DNA from: an uncultured Dokdonia sp.
Lineage (GTDB): Bacteria; Bacteroidota; Bacteroidia; Flavobacteriales; Flavobacteriaceae
Direction of reading: 5' to 3'
Length of the DNA stretch: 64,000 nt
NCBI RefSeq assembly: GCF_947492815.1
Contig: NZ_CANLOB010000003.1
Coordinates: 124,001 to 188,000 of the forward strand
Both the position numbers and the translations under genes were made by a program. Numbering within the stretch: position 1 is the first letter of the stretch; every line of letters starts with the position of its first letter. A model generated the notes under the pieces. It saw nothing but the letters and a program-made list of their open reading frames with translations, was not told the DNA's origin and ran no database searches. Shown one piece after another: positions 20,265 through 30,175 of the stretch.

Positions 20265-21551
20265 ATGGCAGATAAAGCAACGCTAACCATAGACGATAAA
20301 TCTTATGATTTTCCTATCATAACTGGTACAGAAAACGAAAAAGCAATTAATATAAAAACCCTTAGAGGAGTAACAGGCGGTGTCACTACAATTGATCCTG
20401 GATATAAAAACACAGGTTCTTGTGAGAGCGGAATTACTTTTTTAGATGGAGAAAAAGGAATTTTAAGATACAGAGGATATTCTATAGAATCTCTTGCAGA
20501 TAAAGCAGATTTCTTAGAAGTAGCCTACTTGTTGATTTTTGGAGAACTTCCTACAAAAATACAACTAGAAAAATTTCATAATGACATAAAAGCTGAGTCT
20601 CATGTAGATGAAGACATGAAGAAAATTTTAGATGGTTTTCCTAAGTCGGCTCATCCTATGGGAGTGTTAAGTGCATTGACCTCTGCGCTTATAGCTTTTA
20701 ATCCTAATTCTGTAAATGTAGATTCAGAAGAAGAGATGTACACAACGATCGTAAAGTTACTAGCAAAATTTCCAGTGCTAGCTTCTTGGGCTTTACGTAA
20801 AAAGAAAAGTCAACCATTAGACTATGGAGATAATAACTTAGGGTATGTAGCAAATCTTCATAAGATGATGTTTTCAAAACCTAATGAAGATTATAAAGTA
20901 GATCAATCTATTATAGATGCGTTAGATAAGTTATTAATCTTACATGCAGATCACGAGCAAAACTGTTCTACTTCAACAGTTCGTATTGTAGGTTCTGCTC
21001 ATGCAGGATTATTTGCTTCTATATCTGCTGGTATTTCAGCACTATGGGGGCCTCTTCATGGAGGAGCTAATCAAGCAGTAATCGAAATGCTCGAAGCTAT
21101 CAAAGAAGATGGAGGCGATACTAAAAAGTATATGGCTAAAGCTAAAGACAAACAAGATCCTTTCCGTCTAATGGGATTTGGGCATAGAGTATATAAGAAT
21201 TTTGATCCACGTGCAAAAATCATTAAAGTTGCTGCAGATGATGTTCTAAATATGTTAGGAATAGAAGATCCTGTATTAGATATTGCTAAAGGATTAGAAA
21301 AAGAAGCGTTAGAAGATCAATACTTTGTAGATCGTAAATTATATCCTAATGTAGATTTTTATTCTGGTATTATCTATAGAGCATTAGGAATTCCTGTAGA
21401 TATGTTTACAGTGATGTTTGCTCTTGGGCGTGTACCAGGGTGGATTGCTCAATGGAAAGAAATGAGAGAGCGTAAAGAGCCTATAGGTCGTCCGCGTCAA
21501 GTATATATTGGAGAGAATGCTAGAGAATTCGTTCCTGTATCTGAAAGATAA
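20265..21551 (+). CDS. gltA: Citrate synthase (type II)
   Basis: A 428-residue citrate synthase of the hexameric type, condensing oxaloacetate and acetyl-CoA at the entry of the TCA cycle. Active-site segments visible: LHADHEQNCSTSTVR, GPLHGGANQAVIEML, the catalytic His in GFGHRVYKNFDPRAK and the Asp in PNVDFYSGI. The N-terminal beta domain (DKATLTIDDKSYDFPIITG) fits type II. It is followed by its own terminator. Confidence 0.97.
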   Translation: MADKATLTIDDKSYDFPIITGTENEKAINIKTLRGVTGGVTTIDPGYKNTGSCESGITFLDGEKGILRYRGYSIESLADKADFLEVAYLLIFGELPTKIQLEKFHNDIKAESHVDEDMKKILDGFPKSAHPMGVLSALTSALIAFNPNSVNVDSEEEMYTTIVKLLAKFPVLASWALRKKKSQPLDYGDNNLGYVANLHKMMFSKPNEDYKVDQSIIDALDKLLILHADHEQNCSTSTVRIVGSAHAGLFASISAGISALWGPLHGGANQAVIEMLEAIKEDGGDTKKYMAKAKDKQDPFRLMGFGHRVYKNFDPRAKIIKVAADDVLNMLGIEDPVLDIAKGLEKEALEDQYFVDRKLYPNVDFYSGIIYRALGIPVDMFTVMFALGRVPGWIAQWKEMRERKEPIGRPRQVYIGENAREFVPVSER

Positions 21552-21577
21552 AGACACGTTATCATATAAAATTTAAA

Positions 21578-21606
21578 AAAGCGAGCAGTAATGCTCGCTT
21601 TTTTTA
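21578..21606 (+). terminator. Intrinsic terminator after gltA
   Basis: AAAGCGAGCA (21578-21587) pairs with TGCTCGCTTT (21592-21601) over GTAA, followed by a T-run. Confidence 0.93.
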
Positions 21607-21691
21607 CTATAGTAAAACGCCTTGCTAAAATATATATAGGTGTTTCCTCTTATTTTTTGTGATCAATCTTGGAGATTAGTATCTTAGTCCA

Positions 21692-22606
21692 ATGCTTAAA
21701 TTACACGTTAAAGATGAAACTTCACGGTTACGTGCCGTTGTTTTAGGAACTGCAGAAAGTTGTGGGCCAACACCAAAACTTGAGGACGCTTACGACCCGA
21801 AAAGCGCACAACATATTCAAGCGGGTACATATCCTGTGGAAGAAGATATGGTTAAAGAAATGGAGGCTGTGGCTGCTGTTTTTAAAAAATATGATGTGAA
21901 GGTTTTTAGGCCAGAAGTTATCAAAGATTATAATCAGATTTTTTCAAGAGATATAGGCTTTGTTATTGATGATAAGTTTATAAAAGCAAATATTCTTCCA
22001 GATAGAGAACGAGAAATAGAAGCAATACAATATGTGATAGACCAAGTTCCAGCTACACATGTATTTCGTTTACCTGAAGATGCTCATGTAGAAGGAGGTG
22101 ATGTAATGCCTTGGGGAGATTATATTTTTATAGGAACATATACAGGTAGTGATTATCCAGATTATATAACTGCTAGAACTAATAAGGAGGCAGTACAATA
22201 TCTCGCAGAATTGTTTCCTAAGAAAAAAGTAGTTTCTTTTGAATTAAGAAAGCATAATACAGATCCAAAAGAAAATGCACTTCATTTAGATTGTTGTTTT
22301 CAACCAGTAGGTAAAAACAAAGCAATTATTCATAAAAACGGTTTTCTTAAAGAAAATGAGTATGAATGGTTGGTGAATTTGTTTGGGAAAGAAAATGTTT
22401 TTGAAATTTCTAAAGACGAAATGTATAACATGAATAGTAATGTTTTTAGCATTGCTCCTAATGTTGTGATTTCTGAAAAGAGTTTTACGAGATTAAATAC
22501 TTGGTTAAGATCACATGATATCACTGTAGAAGAAGTGCCTTATGCTGAAATAGCAAAACAGGAAGGATTACTTCGGTGTAGTACGCTTCCCTTGATTAGA
22601 GATTAA
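21692..22606 (+). CDS. Guanidino-group modifying enzyme (DDAH / amidinotransferase family)
   Basis: A 304-residue protein of the pentein fold. Residues that fit the catalytic set are Asp87 (SRDIGFV), Glu134 (HVEGGDV), His198 (ALHLDCCF) and Cys296 (LLRCSTLPL). The family includes dimethylargininase, arginine deiminase-like hydrolases and amidinotransferases. The substrate cannot be read from sequence; an arginine or N-methylarginine hydrolase is most likely. It stands alone between two terminators. Confidence 0.85.
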   Translation: MLKLHVKDETSRLRAVVLGTAESCGPTPKLEDAYDPKSAQHIQAGTYPVEEDMVKEMEAVAAVFKKYDVKVFRPEVIKDYNQIFSRDIGFVIDDKFIKANILPDREREIEAIQYVIDQVPATHVFRLPEDAHVEGGDVMPWGDYIFIGTYTGSDYPDYITARTNKEAVQYLAELFPKKKVVSFELRKHNTDPKENALHLDCCFQPVGKNKAIIHKNGFLKENEYEWLVNLFGKENVFEISKDEMYNMNSNVFSIAPNVVISEKSFTRLNTWLRSHDITVEEVPYAEIAKQEGLLRCSTLPLIRD

Positions 22607-22630
22607 AAAAGTATAGTTAGTAAGAATTAT

Positions 22631-22665
22631 AAAGCGTATTGTTATCTTAAACAATACGCTTTCAT
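22631..22665. terminator. Bidirectional terminator between DDAH-like gene and purT
   Basis: A perfect 13-bp stem (22631-22643 with 22650-22662) lies between convergent genes. AAA at its base and T-rich flanks on both strands let it serve both directions. Confidence 0.85.
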
Positions 22666-22666
22666 T

Positions 22667-23830
22667 TTATGAGAGAACGTTCACTTTGGAAGCGAGTTCT
22701 TTTGCTCTTTGTGTTACTTCTTTTATATTTCCATCTATAGAGTCGTAGGTGACTACTACCCCCATGCGTCTATAAGGTCTAGATGTTGGTTTGCCAAATA
22801 ATCTGAAATCAGACATTTTTGCATTTGCAATAGTAGAAATACCTTTAAAAGTAGGGTTTTCAGAATGCTCTTTGGCTAAGATTACTGCACTAGCGCCTAT
22901 GCGTTCTTGTGTGATTTCAGCGATGGGAAGACCTAAAACTGCACGTAAGTGCAATTCAAATTCATTAAAATTTTGAGTATTGCCTAAAGTTACCATTCCG
23001 GTATCATGGGGTCTTGGTGAGAGTTCAGAAAAATAAACACCGTCATCTGCAATAAAAAACTCAACGCCCCAAATACCAGCGCCACCTAAAGCATCTGTTA
23101 CTTTTTTTGCCATGTCCTGTGCTGTTTGTAGATGGTCAGATTGCATAGTGGCTGGTTGCCAGCTTTCTTGATAATCACCTCTTTCTTGTCTATGTCCTAT
23201 AGGTGGGCAAAAAAGAGTTTCTCCTTCTCTTTGTGTAACAGTCAGTAATGTGATTTCATAATTAAAATTTACAAACCCTTCTACAATAACCTCAGCAACA
23301 TCTCCTCGAGATCCTTCCTGAGAATATTCCCATGCTTTTTGAATATCGGCTTCGGTTTTGATAGTAGATTGCCCTTTTCCACTAGAAGACATAAGTGGCT
23401 TTACTACACATGGCATTCCTATATCTTTAACGGCTTCTGATAATTCTTTCGCGGAAGCGGCATACTGATAATTAGCTGTTTTTAATCCTAACTCTTTTGC
23501 AGCAAGATCACGAATGGATTTTCTGTTCATTGTGTAATTAGCTGCTTTTGCACTTGGAATTACAGTATATCCTTGCTTTTCATACTCATAGAAACGTTCA
23601 GTGCGTATGGCTTCAATTTCTGGTACGATATAATCTGGTTGATGTTTTTCAACAAGGTTATCTAGAGCTACTCCATCTAACATATTGATTACTTCAGCAT
23701 CATGAGCAACCTGCATTGCAGGAGCATTGGTATAGCTGTCTACAGCAATAACGGTTTGCCCTAAACGTTGCGCAGCAATTACAAATTCTTTACCGAGTTC
23801 TCCAGAACCTAAAAGGAGGATTTTTGCCAT
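22667..23830 (-). CDS. purT: Formate-dependent phosphoribosylglycinamide formyltransferase 2
   Basis: A 387-residue ATP-grasp enzyme that formylates GAR with formate and ATP in purine synthesis. The N-terminal domain starts [22 protein letters not shown] and the ATP-grasp core shows [35 protein letters not shown] and HDTGMVTL. A degenerate copy of the dispersed palindrome (TTCTTTCGCGGAAGCGG near 23446) is translated around residue 126 (KELSEA). It is divergent from the next gene, 35 bp away. Confidence 0.96.
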   Translation of the reverse strand: MAKILLLGSGELGKEFVIAAQRLGQTVIAVDSYTNAPAMQVAHDAEVINMLDGVALDNLVEKHQPDYIVPEIEAIRTERFYEYEKQGYTVIPSAKAANYTMNRKSIRDLAAKELGLKTANYQYAASAKELSEAVKDIGMPCVVKPLMSSSGKGQSTIKTEADIQKAWEYSQEGSRGDVAEVIVEGFVNFNYEITLLTVTQREGETLFCPPIGHRQERGDYQESWQPATMQSDHLQTAQDMAKKVTDALGGAGIWGVEFFIADDGVYFSELSPRPHDTGMVTLGNTQNFNEFELHLRAVLGLPIAEITQERIGASAVILAKEHSENPTFKGISTIANAKMSDFRLFGKPTSRPYRRMGVVVTYDSIDGNIKEVTQRAKELASKVNVLS

Positions 23831-23865
23831 ATTGTTGTATATTTAACTAATTGATATATAATATT

Positions 23866-25632
23866 ATGAAATTAAAACTACTCTTATTATTTATTGGTTG
23901 TATTCAATTAGGATATAGTCAGACCGCTAAAATACAATTTATACACAATGCACCTGATATTTCTATAGAAGAAGTTGATGTGTATGTAGATGGAAATTTA
24001 ATAGTAGATAATCTGAACTTTAAAACAGGATCTGCTTTTTTAGATATTCCGTTTGATGGAGATCAGACTCAGATTGTAATTACAAGATCTACAGATGAAA
24101 ACGATGTTTTAATATCTCGTGAACATATGTTGATAGATCAAGAGAATTATTATGTGGTTATTGATGGTATTTTTGATGCAGATAGTTATTTAGATGTAGC
24201 GCCTTTTGATATGTATATATATGAAGGGGCTCGACTTGAAGCTATAAATCCAGAGCCTTTTTTAGATATAGATATAATGGTTCATAATGGGAGTATAGGT
24301 TTTGATACGACATTAATAGTTGAAGGATGTCAAATTTTAACAGCCCCAATTGAGTTTGGTAATTCAGTATCTTTTTCTGAATACTCGGGGTATTCAACTT
24401 GGGCAAGTAATGAAGATATTGGTTGTGTTGCACGAGAATCTTATTCGGTACCAGGGTATTTTTATTTCCCATATAACTTTCCCTTGGCGAGTGGAAACTT
24501 AGGATTAGAAAATCAAGCAATTATTATGTTGTTATCTGGTTTCAGACATCCAGAGAATAATAATGATGGAGAGCCTTTCAATACGTGGTACCTCACACCA
24601 GAGGGAGGTGATTTTATATTACTAAGTGAGCAAAGATCATCAAACATCCAATTTGTGCATAATTCTCCAGATACTTCTGTGTCAGAAGTAATTGTTTATG
24701 TAGATGAAATGATCGTTGCTGATGATCTAAGTTATAAAAATGGAACACCTTTTTTAAATGTCCCATTTGGGCCAGATAATATTGTAAATATTTATATAGT
24801 AGATAGTAATACTGGAGATATATTAATCAACAGATTTGTTGACTTGATAGATCAAGAGAATTATTATATGGTCATCGATGGTATTTTTGATACTGATGCA
24901 TATACTGATGTAGAACCTTTCGGCTTGCATACATATATAGGTGCGCAACTAGAAGCATCAGTGCCAGAATCTGATTTGGATTTAGATATTTTAGTGCATC
25001 ATGGGGCTATTGGTTTAGATCATACGCTAGATGTTCAAGGAACGCAAACATTAGCCTTTCCATTAGAGATGGGGAGATTGCTTTCGTTTTCAGACTATTC
25101 AGAAGAAGTTGAAGGCGCACCCTATTCAGTGTGGTCAAGTCAAGGAGATATTGCTGTTGAAATTGGTGATTATGGTGGGAATATAGGGGGTGATTTGCTT
25201 TCTGAGTTTAGTTTTGATTTTAATTTCCCTCTTTTTTCTGAAGATTTAGGATTAGAAAATCAAGCAATTCTTATGTTACTTTCTGGTTTTGAAGATCCAA
25301 CTGTTAATAATGAAGGTCAACCTTTTGATGTTTTCTATTTAACACCAGAAGGAGGTAATTTTAGGTCTGCTACATTAGGTCTTGACGATACTACGTTGCA
25401 ATCTATTTCTATAATTCCTAATCCAATAACAGACTTAGTGACAATAAAAATTGCTTCTTCTGATGCTATAGGCGTTATCTATGATATGCAAGGAAGATTA
25501 ATTCGTGAAAACATTTTACTACAAGAAGAAACTGTTATTGATCTTAGTAAACTTGCTTCAGGTGTGTATTTTTTTAAGCTAATAGATCAAAACAATAATG
25601 CGTCTACAGTGAGACGCATTATTAAAAGATAA
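23866..25632 (+). CDS. Secreted DUF4397-repeat protein with T9SS sorting domain
   Basis: 588 residues from the ATG at 23866, chosen because it opens a clean signal peptide (MKLKLLLLFIGCIQLGYSQ); an upstream ATG at 23851 adds five residues. Two long repeats of about 240 residues each contain Q(F)xHN(A/S)PD, DQENYY(V/M)VIDGIFD, GLENQAI(I/L)MLLSGF and YLTPEGG. These match DUF4397, a surface beta-domain. The last 80 residues (SIIPNPITDLVTI... YDMQGRLI ... LASGVYFFKL) form a type A sorting domain for the type IX secretion system. A surface-anchored or released protein of unknown ligand. Confidence 0.88.
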   Translation: MKLKLLLLFIGCIQLGYSQTAKIQFIHNAPDISIEEVDVYVDGNLIVDNLNFKTGSAFLDIPFDGDQTQIVITRSTDENDVLISREHMLIDQENYYVVIDGIFDADSYLDVAPFDMYIYEGARLEAINPEPFLDIDIMVHNGSIGFDTTLIVEGCQILTAPIEFGNSVSFSEYSGYSTWASNEDIGCVARESYSVPGYFYFPYNFPLASGNLGLENQAIIMLLSGFRHPENNNDGEPFNTWYLTPEGGDFILLSEQRSSNIQFVHNSPDTSVSEVIVYVDEMIVADDLSYKNGTPFLNVPFGPDNIVNIYIVDSNTGDILINRFVDLIDQENYYMVIDGIFDTDAYTDVEPFGLHTYIGAQLEASVPESDLDLDILVHHGAIGLDHTLDVQGTQTLAFPLEMGRLLSFSDYSEEVEGAPYSVWSSQGDIAVEIGDYGGNIGGDLLSEFSFDFNFPLFSEDLGLENQAILMLLSGFEDPTVNNEGQPFDVFYLTPEGGNFRSATLGLDDTTLQSISIIPNPITDLVTIKIASSDAIGVIYDMQGRLIRENILLQEETVIDLSKLASGVYFFKLIDQNNNASTVRRIIKR

Positions 25633-25646
25633 TTAAGAATATGATA

Positions 25647-25685
25647 TACGCTTTCGCGAAATGTCATACTGAGCTTGTCGAAGTA
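25647..25685. repeat. Composite repeat: half palindrome joined to TGTCATACTGAGCTTGTCGA element
   Basis: TACGCTTTCGCGAAA (25647-25661) passes directly into TGTCATACTGAGCTTGTCGA and AGTA. The left part is a truncated copy of the dispersed palindrome. The right part recurs near 50142 and 57181. It lies between convergent genes. Confidence 0.8.
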
Positions 25686-25693
25686 GTGTTCTC

Positions 25694-27478
25694 TTATTGT
25701 TTGCTAGCAATCCAGTTGTTAATTTTATCTTCCAGAAGCGCTAGTGGGATACATCCTGTTTCTAATACTTCTTTATGAAATTCTCTTATGTCAAATTTAT
25801 CACCTAAAGCTTCTGTAGCTTTAGTTCTTAGTTCGCGTATTTTTAATTGCCCTATTTTGTACGAGAGTGCTTGACCTGGATTTGCCATATAACGTTCTAT
25901 TTCTGAAGTGATCCCTGCTTCACTTTCAGCTTCATTGTCTAAGCAGTAAGCGATTGCTTTTTCTCTGCTCCATCCTTTGGTGTGAATTCCTGTGTCTACA
26001 ACAAGACGTACGGCACGGTGCATTTCTGCTCCTAACATTCCAAAAAGTTGATAAGGATCTGTATATAGCCCTAATTCTGATCCTAAAGACTCCGTATATA
26101 ATGCCCATCCTTCTCCATACGCACTATACCATAATGTTTTTCTAAACTGAGGAAGTTCTGTGCTTTCTTGGGTAAGCGAAATCTGGAAATGATGACCAGG
26201 AATTGCTTCGTGTAAAAATAAAGACTCATCTGAATATACATTGTATTTAGAAGCATCAGGAATAGGTGTGTAAAATATACCTGGACGTGTGCCATCTAGT
26301 GACCCTGGATTGTACTCTGCACTCGCAGATTTTTCTCTAAAAGCTTCTGTACGACGTACCTCAAAAGGTGTTTTAGGTTGAAGACTAAAGAGCTCATCTA
26401 CTTTTGGTTTCATTGTAGCGTGCATTTTATTAAAGTTTGCAATCACCTCTTCAGGTGTAGTGAAAGGCATTAGCTCCTTACTGTTACGTACATAGTCAAA
26501 AAAGGCTTTAAGGTCTCCTTTAAAACCTACTTGCTCTTTAATTTTTTCCATTTCTGATCGAATACGAGCAACTTCACTTAATCCTAAATTATGTATCTCA
26601 TCAGCACTCATGGTAGTGGTTGTGAAATATTTGATAGCAAAATCGTAATAATTAGATCCATTAGGAAGATCGCTAAATCCAGAAGATTTACGTCCTGCAT
26701 CCATGTATTCATTTTTCATGAAGTTAGCCATTTTTGTATATGCAGGAATGATTTTATCTTGAATCATAGTAGTATATTCTGATGTGATCGCTTTTTGATC
26801 TTCTTTAGAAATACTTTCAGGAAAATTTGTGACAGGCTTGTAGAATAAGTGGGTCGTCACATCAGGCTTTGCAAGCGATTCCATTTGTGGAATTACTTTT
26901 TTAATCAATGATTTTGGAAGTACATATCCCTCTTCCATTCCTTGGCGCATGTTCTTCTCAGCACTGTCTAGCCAAACCAAGTATTGGTCTACTCTTTTTT
27001 GCCAGTTTCTGTAATCTTCTGCAGTTTTAAAAGGTTGTGCACTTGCACCACTTGCTAATTGACCAAACATTAAATGCGGAGACCACATCTGATCAATAGG
27101 CATTAAGTCCTTTTTGTAACTCAATAATTCAAGGTTTACATCGCAATCCCACTCTAAAACAGCTTTGCTTAAAAGTTCGGTAGTAGTGAGTTCTTCATCC
27201 GGGTAGTTGGATAGTTGTGATTTGTACGAAGTGTAATAGTCTTTTATTTTAGCTTTATATGCAGGGGATAGTATATCTGGAAATTGATCATTATATCTGC
27301 TGTCTCCAGCCATAGTAGCACCTAATGGATTTAATTTGAGACCTTCTTCATAATAAGTGTCAAGAAAATCTCCAAAGGTTACAGTAGTGGTCTTTGTTGT
27401 GGTTTCTGGAGCTGTTGTTTCGTTTTTACAACTAATGAATGCTATCAAAATACAACCTGCAAGAAATATTTTTTTCAT
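25694..27478 (-). CDS. DUF885 family lipoprotein (putative metallopeptidase-like)
   Basis: A 594-residue protein with a lipoprotein signal (FISC, lipidated Cys17). The body matches DUF885, an uncharacterised family with a zincin-like motif, here FLHEAIPGHHFQ, and the GEGWALYTE segment downstream that commonly supplies a third ligand. It is probably a membrane-anchored periplasmic or surface peptidase. The exact substrate is unknown. Confidence 0.85.
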   Translation of the reverse strand: MKKIFLAGCILIAFISCKNETTAPETTTKTTTVTFGDFLDTYYEEGLKLNPLGATMAGDSRYNDQFPDILSPAYKAKIKDYYTSYKSQLSNYPDEELTTTELLSKAVLEWDCDVNLELLSYKKDLMPIDQMWSPHLMFGQLASGASAQPFKTAEDYRNWQKRVDQYLVWLDSAEKNMRQGMEEGYVLPKSLIKKVIPQMESLAKPDVTTHLFYKPVTNFPESISKEDQKAITSEYTTMIQDKIIPAYTKMANFMKNEYMDAGRKSSGFSDLPNGSNYYDFAIKYFTTTTMSADEIHNLGLSEVARIRSEMEKIKEQVGFKGDLKAFFDYVRNSKELMPFTTPEEVIANFNKMHATMKPKVDELFSLQPKTPFEVRRTEAFREKSASAEYNPGSLDGTRPGIFYTPIPDASKYNVYSDESLFLHEAIPGHHFQISLTQESTELPQFRKTLWYSAYGEGWALYTESLGSELGLYTDPYQLFGMLGAEMHRAVRLVVDTGIHTKGWSREKAIAYCLDNEAESEAGITSEIERYMANPGQALSYKIGQLKIRELRTKATEALGDKFDIREFHKEVLETGCIPLALLEDKINNWIASKQ

Positions 27479-27572
27479 AATGTCTAAGGTGTTCGTTAAA
27501 TCAACGAGTTAGATTGTTTTAACTATTAAATTTTAATGTAATCAGTCAATAAAGATATGGATATTAGGCAAT

Positions 27573-27601
27573 AAAAAAGCCTTCTTTGTCATAAAGAAGG
27601 C
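27573..27601 (-). terminator. Terminator after the aminotransferase gene (minus strand)
   Basis: GCCTTCTTT (27579-27587) pairs with AAAGAAGGC (27593-27601); the preceding A-run reads as a U-run on the minus strand. It lies 53 bp past the stop codon of the aminotransferase, with a palindrome copy in between. Confidence 0.88.
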
Positions 27602-27624
27602 CTTGATTATTTATGTTTTATTTA

Positions 27625-27644
27625 TACGCTTTCGCGAAAGCGTA
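27625..27644. repeat. Dispersed palindrome, 20 bp perfect, after the aminotransferase
   Basis: TACGCTTTCGCGAAAGCGTA, 10 bp after the stop of the minus-strand aminotransferase gene. Confidence 0.95.
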
Positions 27645-27653
27645 CTCATATAT

Positions 27654-28838
27654 TTAAGCAACAGCTTCTTTAATACGTCTGATTGCTTCTTTTATTTGAT
27701 CTGAACTTGCAGCATATGAAATTCTAATAGAATTTGGGTTTCCAAATGCTTCACCAGTTACTGTAGCTACATTTGCATGTTCTAATATATACATGGCAAA
27801 ATCTGAAGCGTTATTGATAGTAACTCCATTTAAAGTTTTTCCGAAAAATGCAGTAATATCTGGAAAAACATAAAAAGCACCATCAGGTTCGTTGCATGTA
27901 AATCCATCTATATCATTTAGAAGGCTAAGTATGAGTGAGCGCCTGTTTTTAAACTCATCAACCATATACTGTACTTTGCTTGGATCTGCTTCTAATGCTG
28001 TTATGACAGCGCGTTGCGCGATACAATTGGCGCCACTCGTAATCTGACCTTGCATTTTATTACAAGCTCTAGCAATTTCTTTTGGTGCTCCGATATATCC
28101 TATACGCCATCCAGTCATGGCAAAAGCTTTAGATACGCCATTTACAGTGACCGTACGATCATACATGTCTGGAAATTGAGCCATACTCGCATGTCCACCT
28201 ACATAGTTGATATGTTCGTATATTTCATCACTTACTACTGTTATTTGAGGATGCTTAGCGAGTACATCAGCAAGTGCGCGTAACTCTTCTTTGCTATACA
28301 CAGAACCAGAAGGGTTGCAAGGAGAGCTATACCATAACATTTTGGTTTTTGGTGTAATAGCTGCTTCTAGTTGTTCTGGAGTCATTTTGAAGTCAGTTTC
28401 AATAGACGTTTTTACTTCTACAGGAACACCCTCTGCTATTTTTACAATATCACTATAACTTACCCAGTATGGGCATGGTAAAATGACCTCATCGCCAGGA
28501 TTTAATACAACAAGTGCAACATTTGCTAATGATTGTTTGGCACCTGTAGAAACTACTATTTGAGCTGGATCATAAGTGAGCTCATTATCACGCTTGAATT
28601 TTGTGATAATAGCATTTTTAAGTTCTCCATATCCATCTACAGGGGTATATGAATTATAGTTGTCATTGATTGCCTGTATTGCAGCGTTTTTTATGAAGTC
28701 TGGAGTATTAAAGTCCGGTTCTCCAAGACTTAATCCTATAATGTCTTTTCCTTCGCCACGAAGCTCTCTTGCTTTGGCGGCCATGGCAAGTGTGGCAGAT
28801 GTTGCCATACTTATAACGCGATTAGAAAGTATGCTCAT
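27654..28838 (-). CDS. Pyridoxal-phosphate aminotransferase class I (aspartate aminotransferase type)
   Basis: A 394-residue fold-type I aminotransferase. Conserved elements are the PLP-phosphate loop STGAKQSLANV, SPCNPSGSVYSKEEL, VSDEIYEHI, the Schiff-base Lys in NGVSKAFAMTGWRIGYIG and the substrate Arg in SIRISYAAS. It resembles aspartate or aspartate/prephenate aminotransferases of the I-gamma group. Substrate range cannot be decided from sequence alone. Confidence 0.93.
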   Translation of the reverse strand: MSILSNRVISMATSATLAMAAKARELRGEGKDIIGLSLGEPDFNTPDFIKNAAIQAINDNYNSYTPVDGYGELKNAIITKFKRDNELTYDPAQIVVSTGAKQSLANVALVVLNPGDEVILPCPYWVSYSDIVKIAEGVPVEVKTSIETDFKMTPEQLEAAITPKTKMLWYSSPCNPSGSVYSKEELRALADVLAKHPQITVVSDEIYEHINYVGGHASMAQFPDMYDRTVTVNGVSKAFAMTGWRIGYIGAPKEIARACNKMQGQITSGANCIAQRAVITALEADPSKVQYMVDEFKNRRSLILSLLNDIDGFTCNEPDGAFYVFPDITAFFGKTLNGVTINNASDFAMYILEHANVATVTGEAFGNPNSIRISYAASSDQIKEAIRRIKEAVA

Positions 28839-28882
28839 TCTGTAAAAATATAATGGATTGGATATTGATTATACGCTTTAAT

Positions 28883-29983
28883 TTAAGCAGTCACTTTTAC
28901 AGGCTGCATTCCCATTTCACGTAAATGACGGAAATGTGCTAAAATTGCCTTGCGTGTTGTTTCATACTCAAAATAAGGTAAGTTAAACTCTTTTGCTGTT
29001 TCTCTTACAATCTTACTGATTTTAGTATAATGCACATGACTTATGTGTGGAAATATGTGGTGTTCAACTTGATGATTTAAACCTCCAGAAAACCAATTCA
29101 TAATACGGTTTTTAGTAGAGAAATTTACAGTAGTAAATAATTGGTGTATAGCCCATGTGTTTTTCATGGTACCTGTTTCATCTGGTAAAGGCATATGTGC
29201 TTCTTCTACCATATGTGCAAGTTGGAATATCAAACTTAAGATAACACCAGCAGTATAATGCATAATAAAGAAGCCTAGTAATACTTTCCACCATACAATA
29301 TTAGAAAAAGCAAGAGGAATAACAATCCACATACCTATATAGATAAGTTTCGTAATTACTAACGTACTCCATTGTTTTGTTGGGCTTTGTAGTTTTCCAT
29401 ACGATAGCTTGCGCTTAAGGTATCTTTTCATTTGTGTGATATCTGCAGTAATTACCCAGTTAATGGTAAGAAGTCCATATAGAATAAACGAGTAATAATG
29501 CTGAAATTTATGATGTTTATGCCATTCTCCATGTTTTGAAAATCTTAAAACACGTCCAGCTTCCATGTCTTCATCATGACCGTGTATGTTTGTATATGTG
29601 TGGTGTAGTACGTTGTGTTGTACTTGCCAGTTGTATACATTGCCAGCAAGTATGTATATACTACTTCCCATAAGTTTATTGACCCACTTTTTACTTGAAA
29701 ATGAACCATGATTGCCATCATGCATTACATTCATACCTACACCAGCCATGCCTATACCCATAACAACCGTTAAAAGTAATTGAACCCATCCAGGCATATC
29801 TAATGTTAGGAATAAAAAGTATGGTGTTAAGTACATAGAAAACATAATAATGGCTTTGCCGTATAGTTTCCAGTTTCCAGTACGTTTTATATTATTGTCT
29901 TTAAAGTAGGTGTTTACACGTTTATTGAGTGTTCTGAAGAATTTTGCAGAATCTGAACGTGAAAATTTAATTGTAGTTTCCAT
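28883..29983 (-). CDS. Membrane fatty acid desaturase (acyl-CoA/lipid desaturase)
   Basis: A 366-residue integral membrane di-iron desaturase. The three histidine boxes are present: HDGNHGS, HNVLHH and NHQVEHH. The Gln in the third box is typical of front-end or linoleoyl-CoA-type desaturases, but no cytochrome b5 domain is fused. Hydrophobic segments lie between boxes 1 and 3. It is likely to introduce double bonds into membrane acyl chains. Confidence 0.93.
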   Translation of the reverse strand: METTIKFSRSDSAKFFRTLNKRVNTYFKDNNIKRTGNWKLYGKAIIMFSMYLTPYFLFLTLDMPGWVQLLLTVVMGIGMAGVGMNVMHDGNHGSFSSKKWVNKLMGSSIYILAGNVYNWQVQHNVLHHTYTNIHGHDEDMEAGRVLRFSKHGEWHKHHKFQHYYSFILYGLLTINWVITADITQMKRYLKRKLSYGKLQSPTKQWSTLVITKLIYIGMWIVIPLAFSNIVWWKVLLGFFIMHYTAGVILSLIFQLAHMVEEAHMPLPDETGTMKNTWAIHQLFTTVNFSTKNRIMNWFSGGLNHQVEHHIFPHISHVHYTKISKIVRETAKEFNLPYFEYETTRKAILAHFRHLREMGMQPVKVTA

Positions 29984-30149
29984 ATAAATGTAAATAGTAC
30001 CTCATGTTTATTGTTATAATGAAGTATAATTATAATTGTTTTAAGGGGGTAGCTTTATGAAAAGCGGAAACTCAAAACATATACTACAAAAATAACGATA
30101 TATTCCAGAATCATACCTGTCTTCTGCAAAAATTAACGTGTAATTTAGG

Positions 30150-30157
30150 TACTTTTG
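30150..30157 (+). promoter_or_regulatory. rsmG promoter -7 element (TACTTTTG)
   Basis: Exact TAnnTTTG match 18 bp before the rsmG start codon. Confidence 0.5.
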
Positions 30158-30175
30158 CACTAGAAGTTTTATCAT

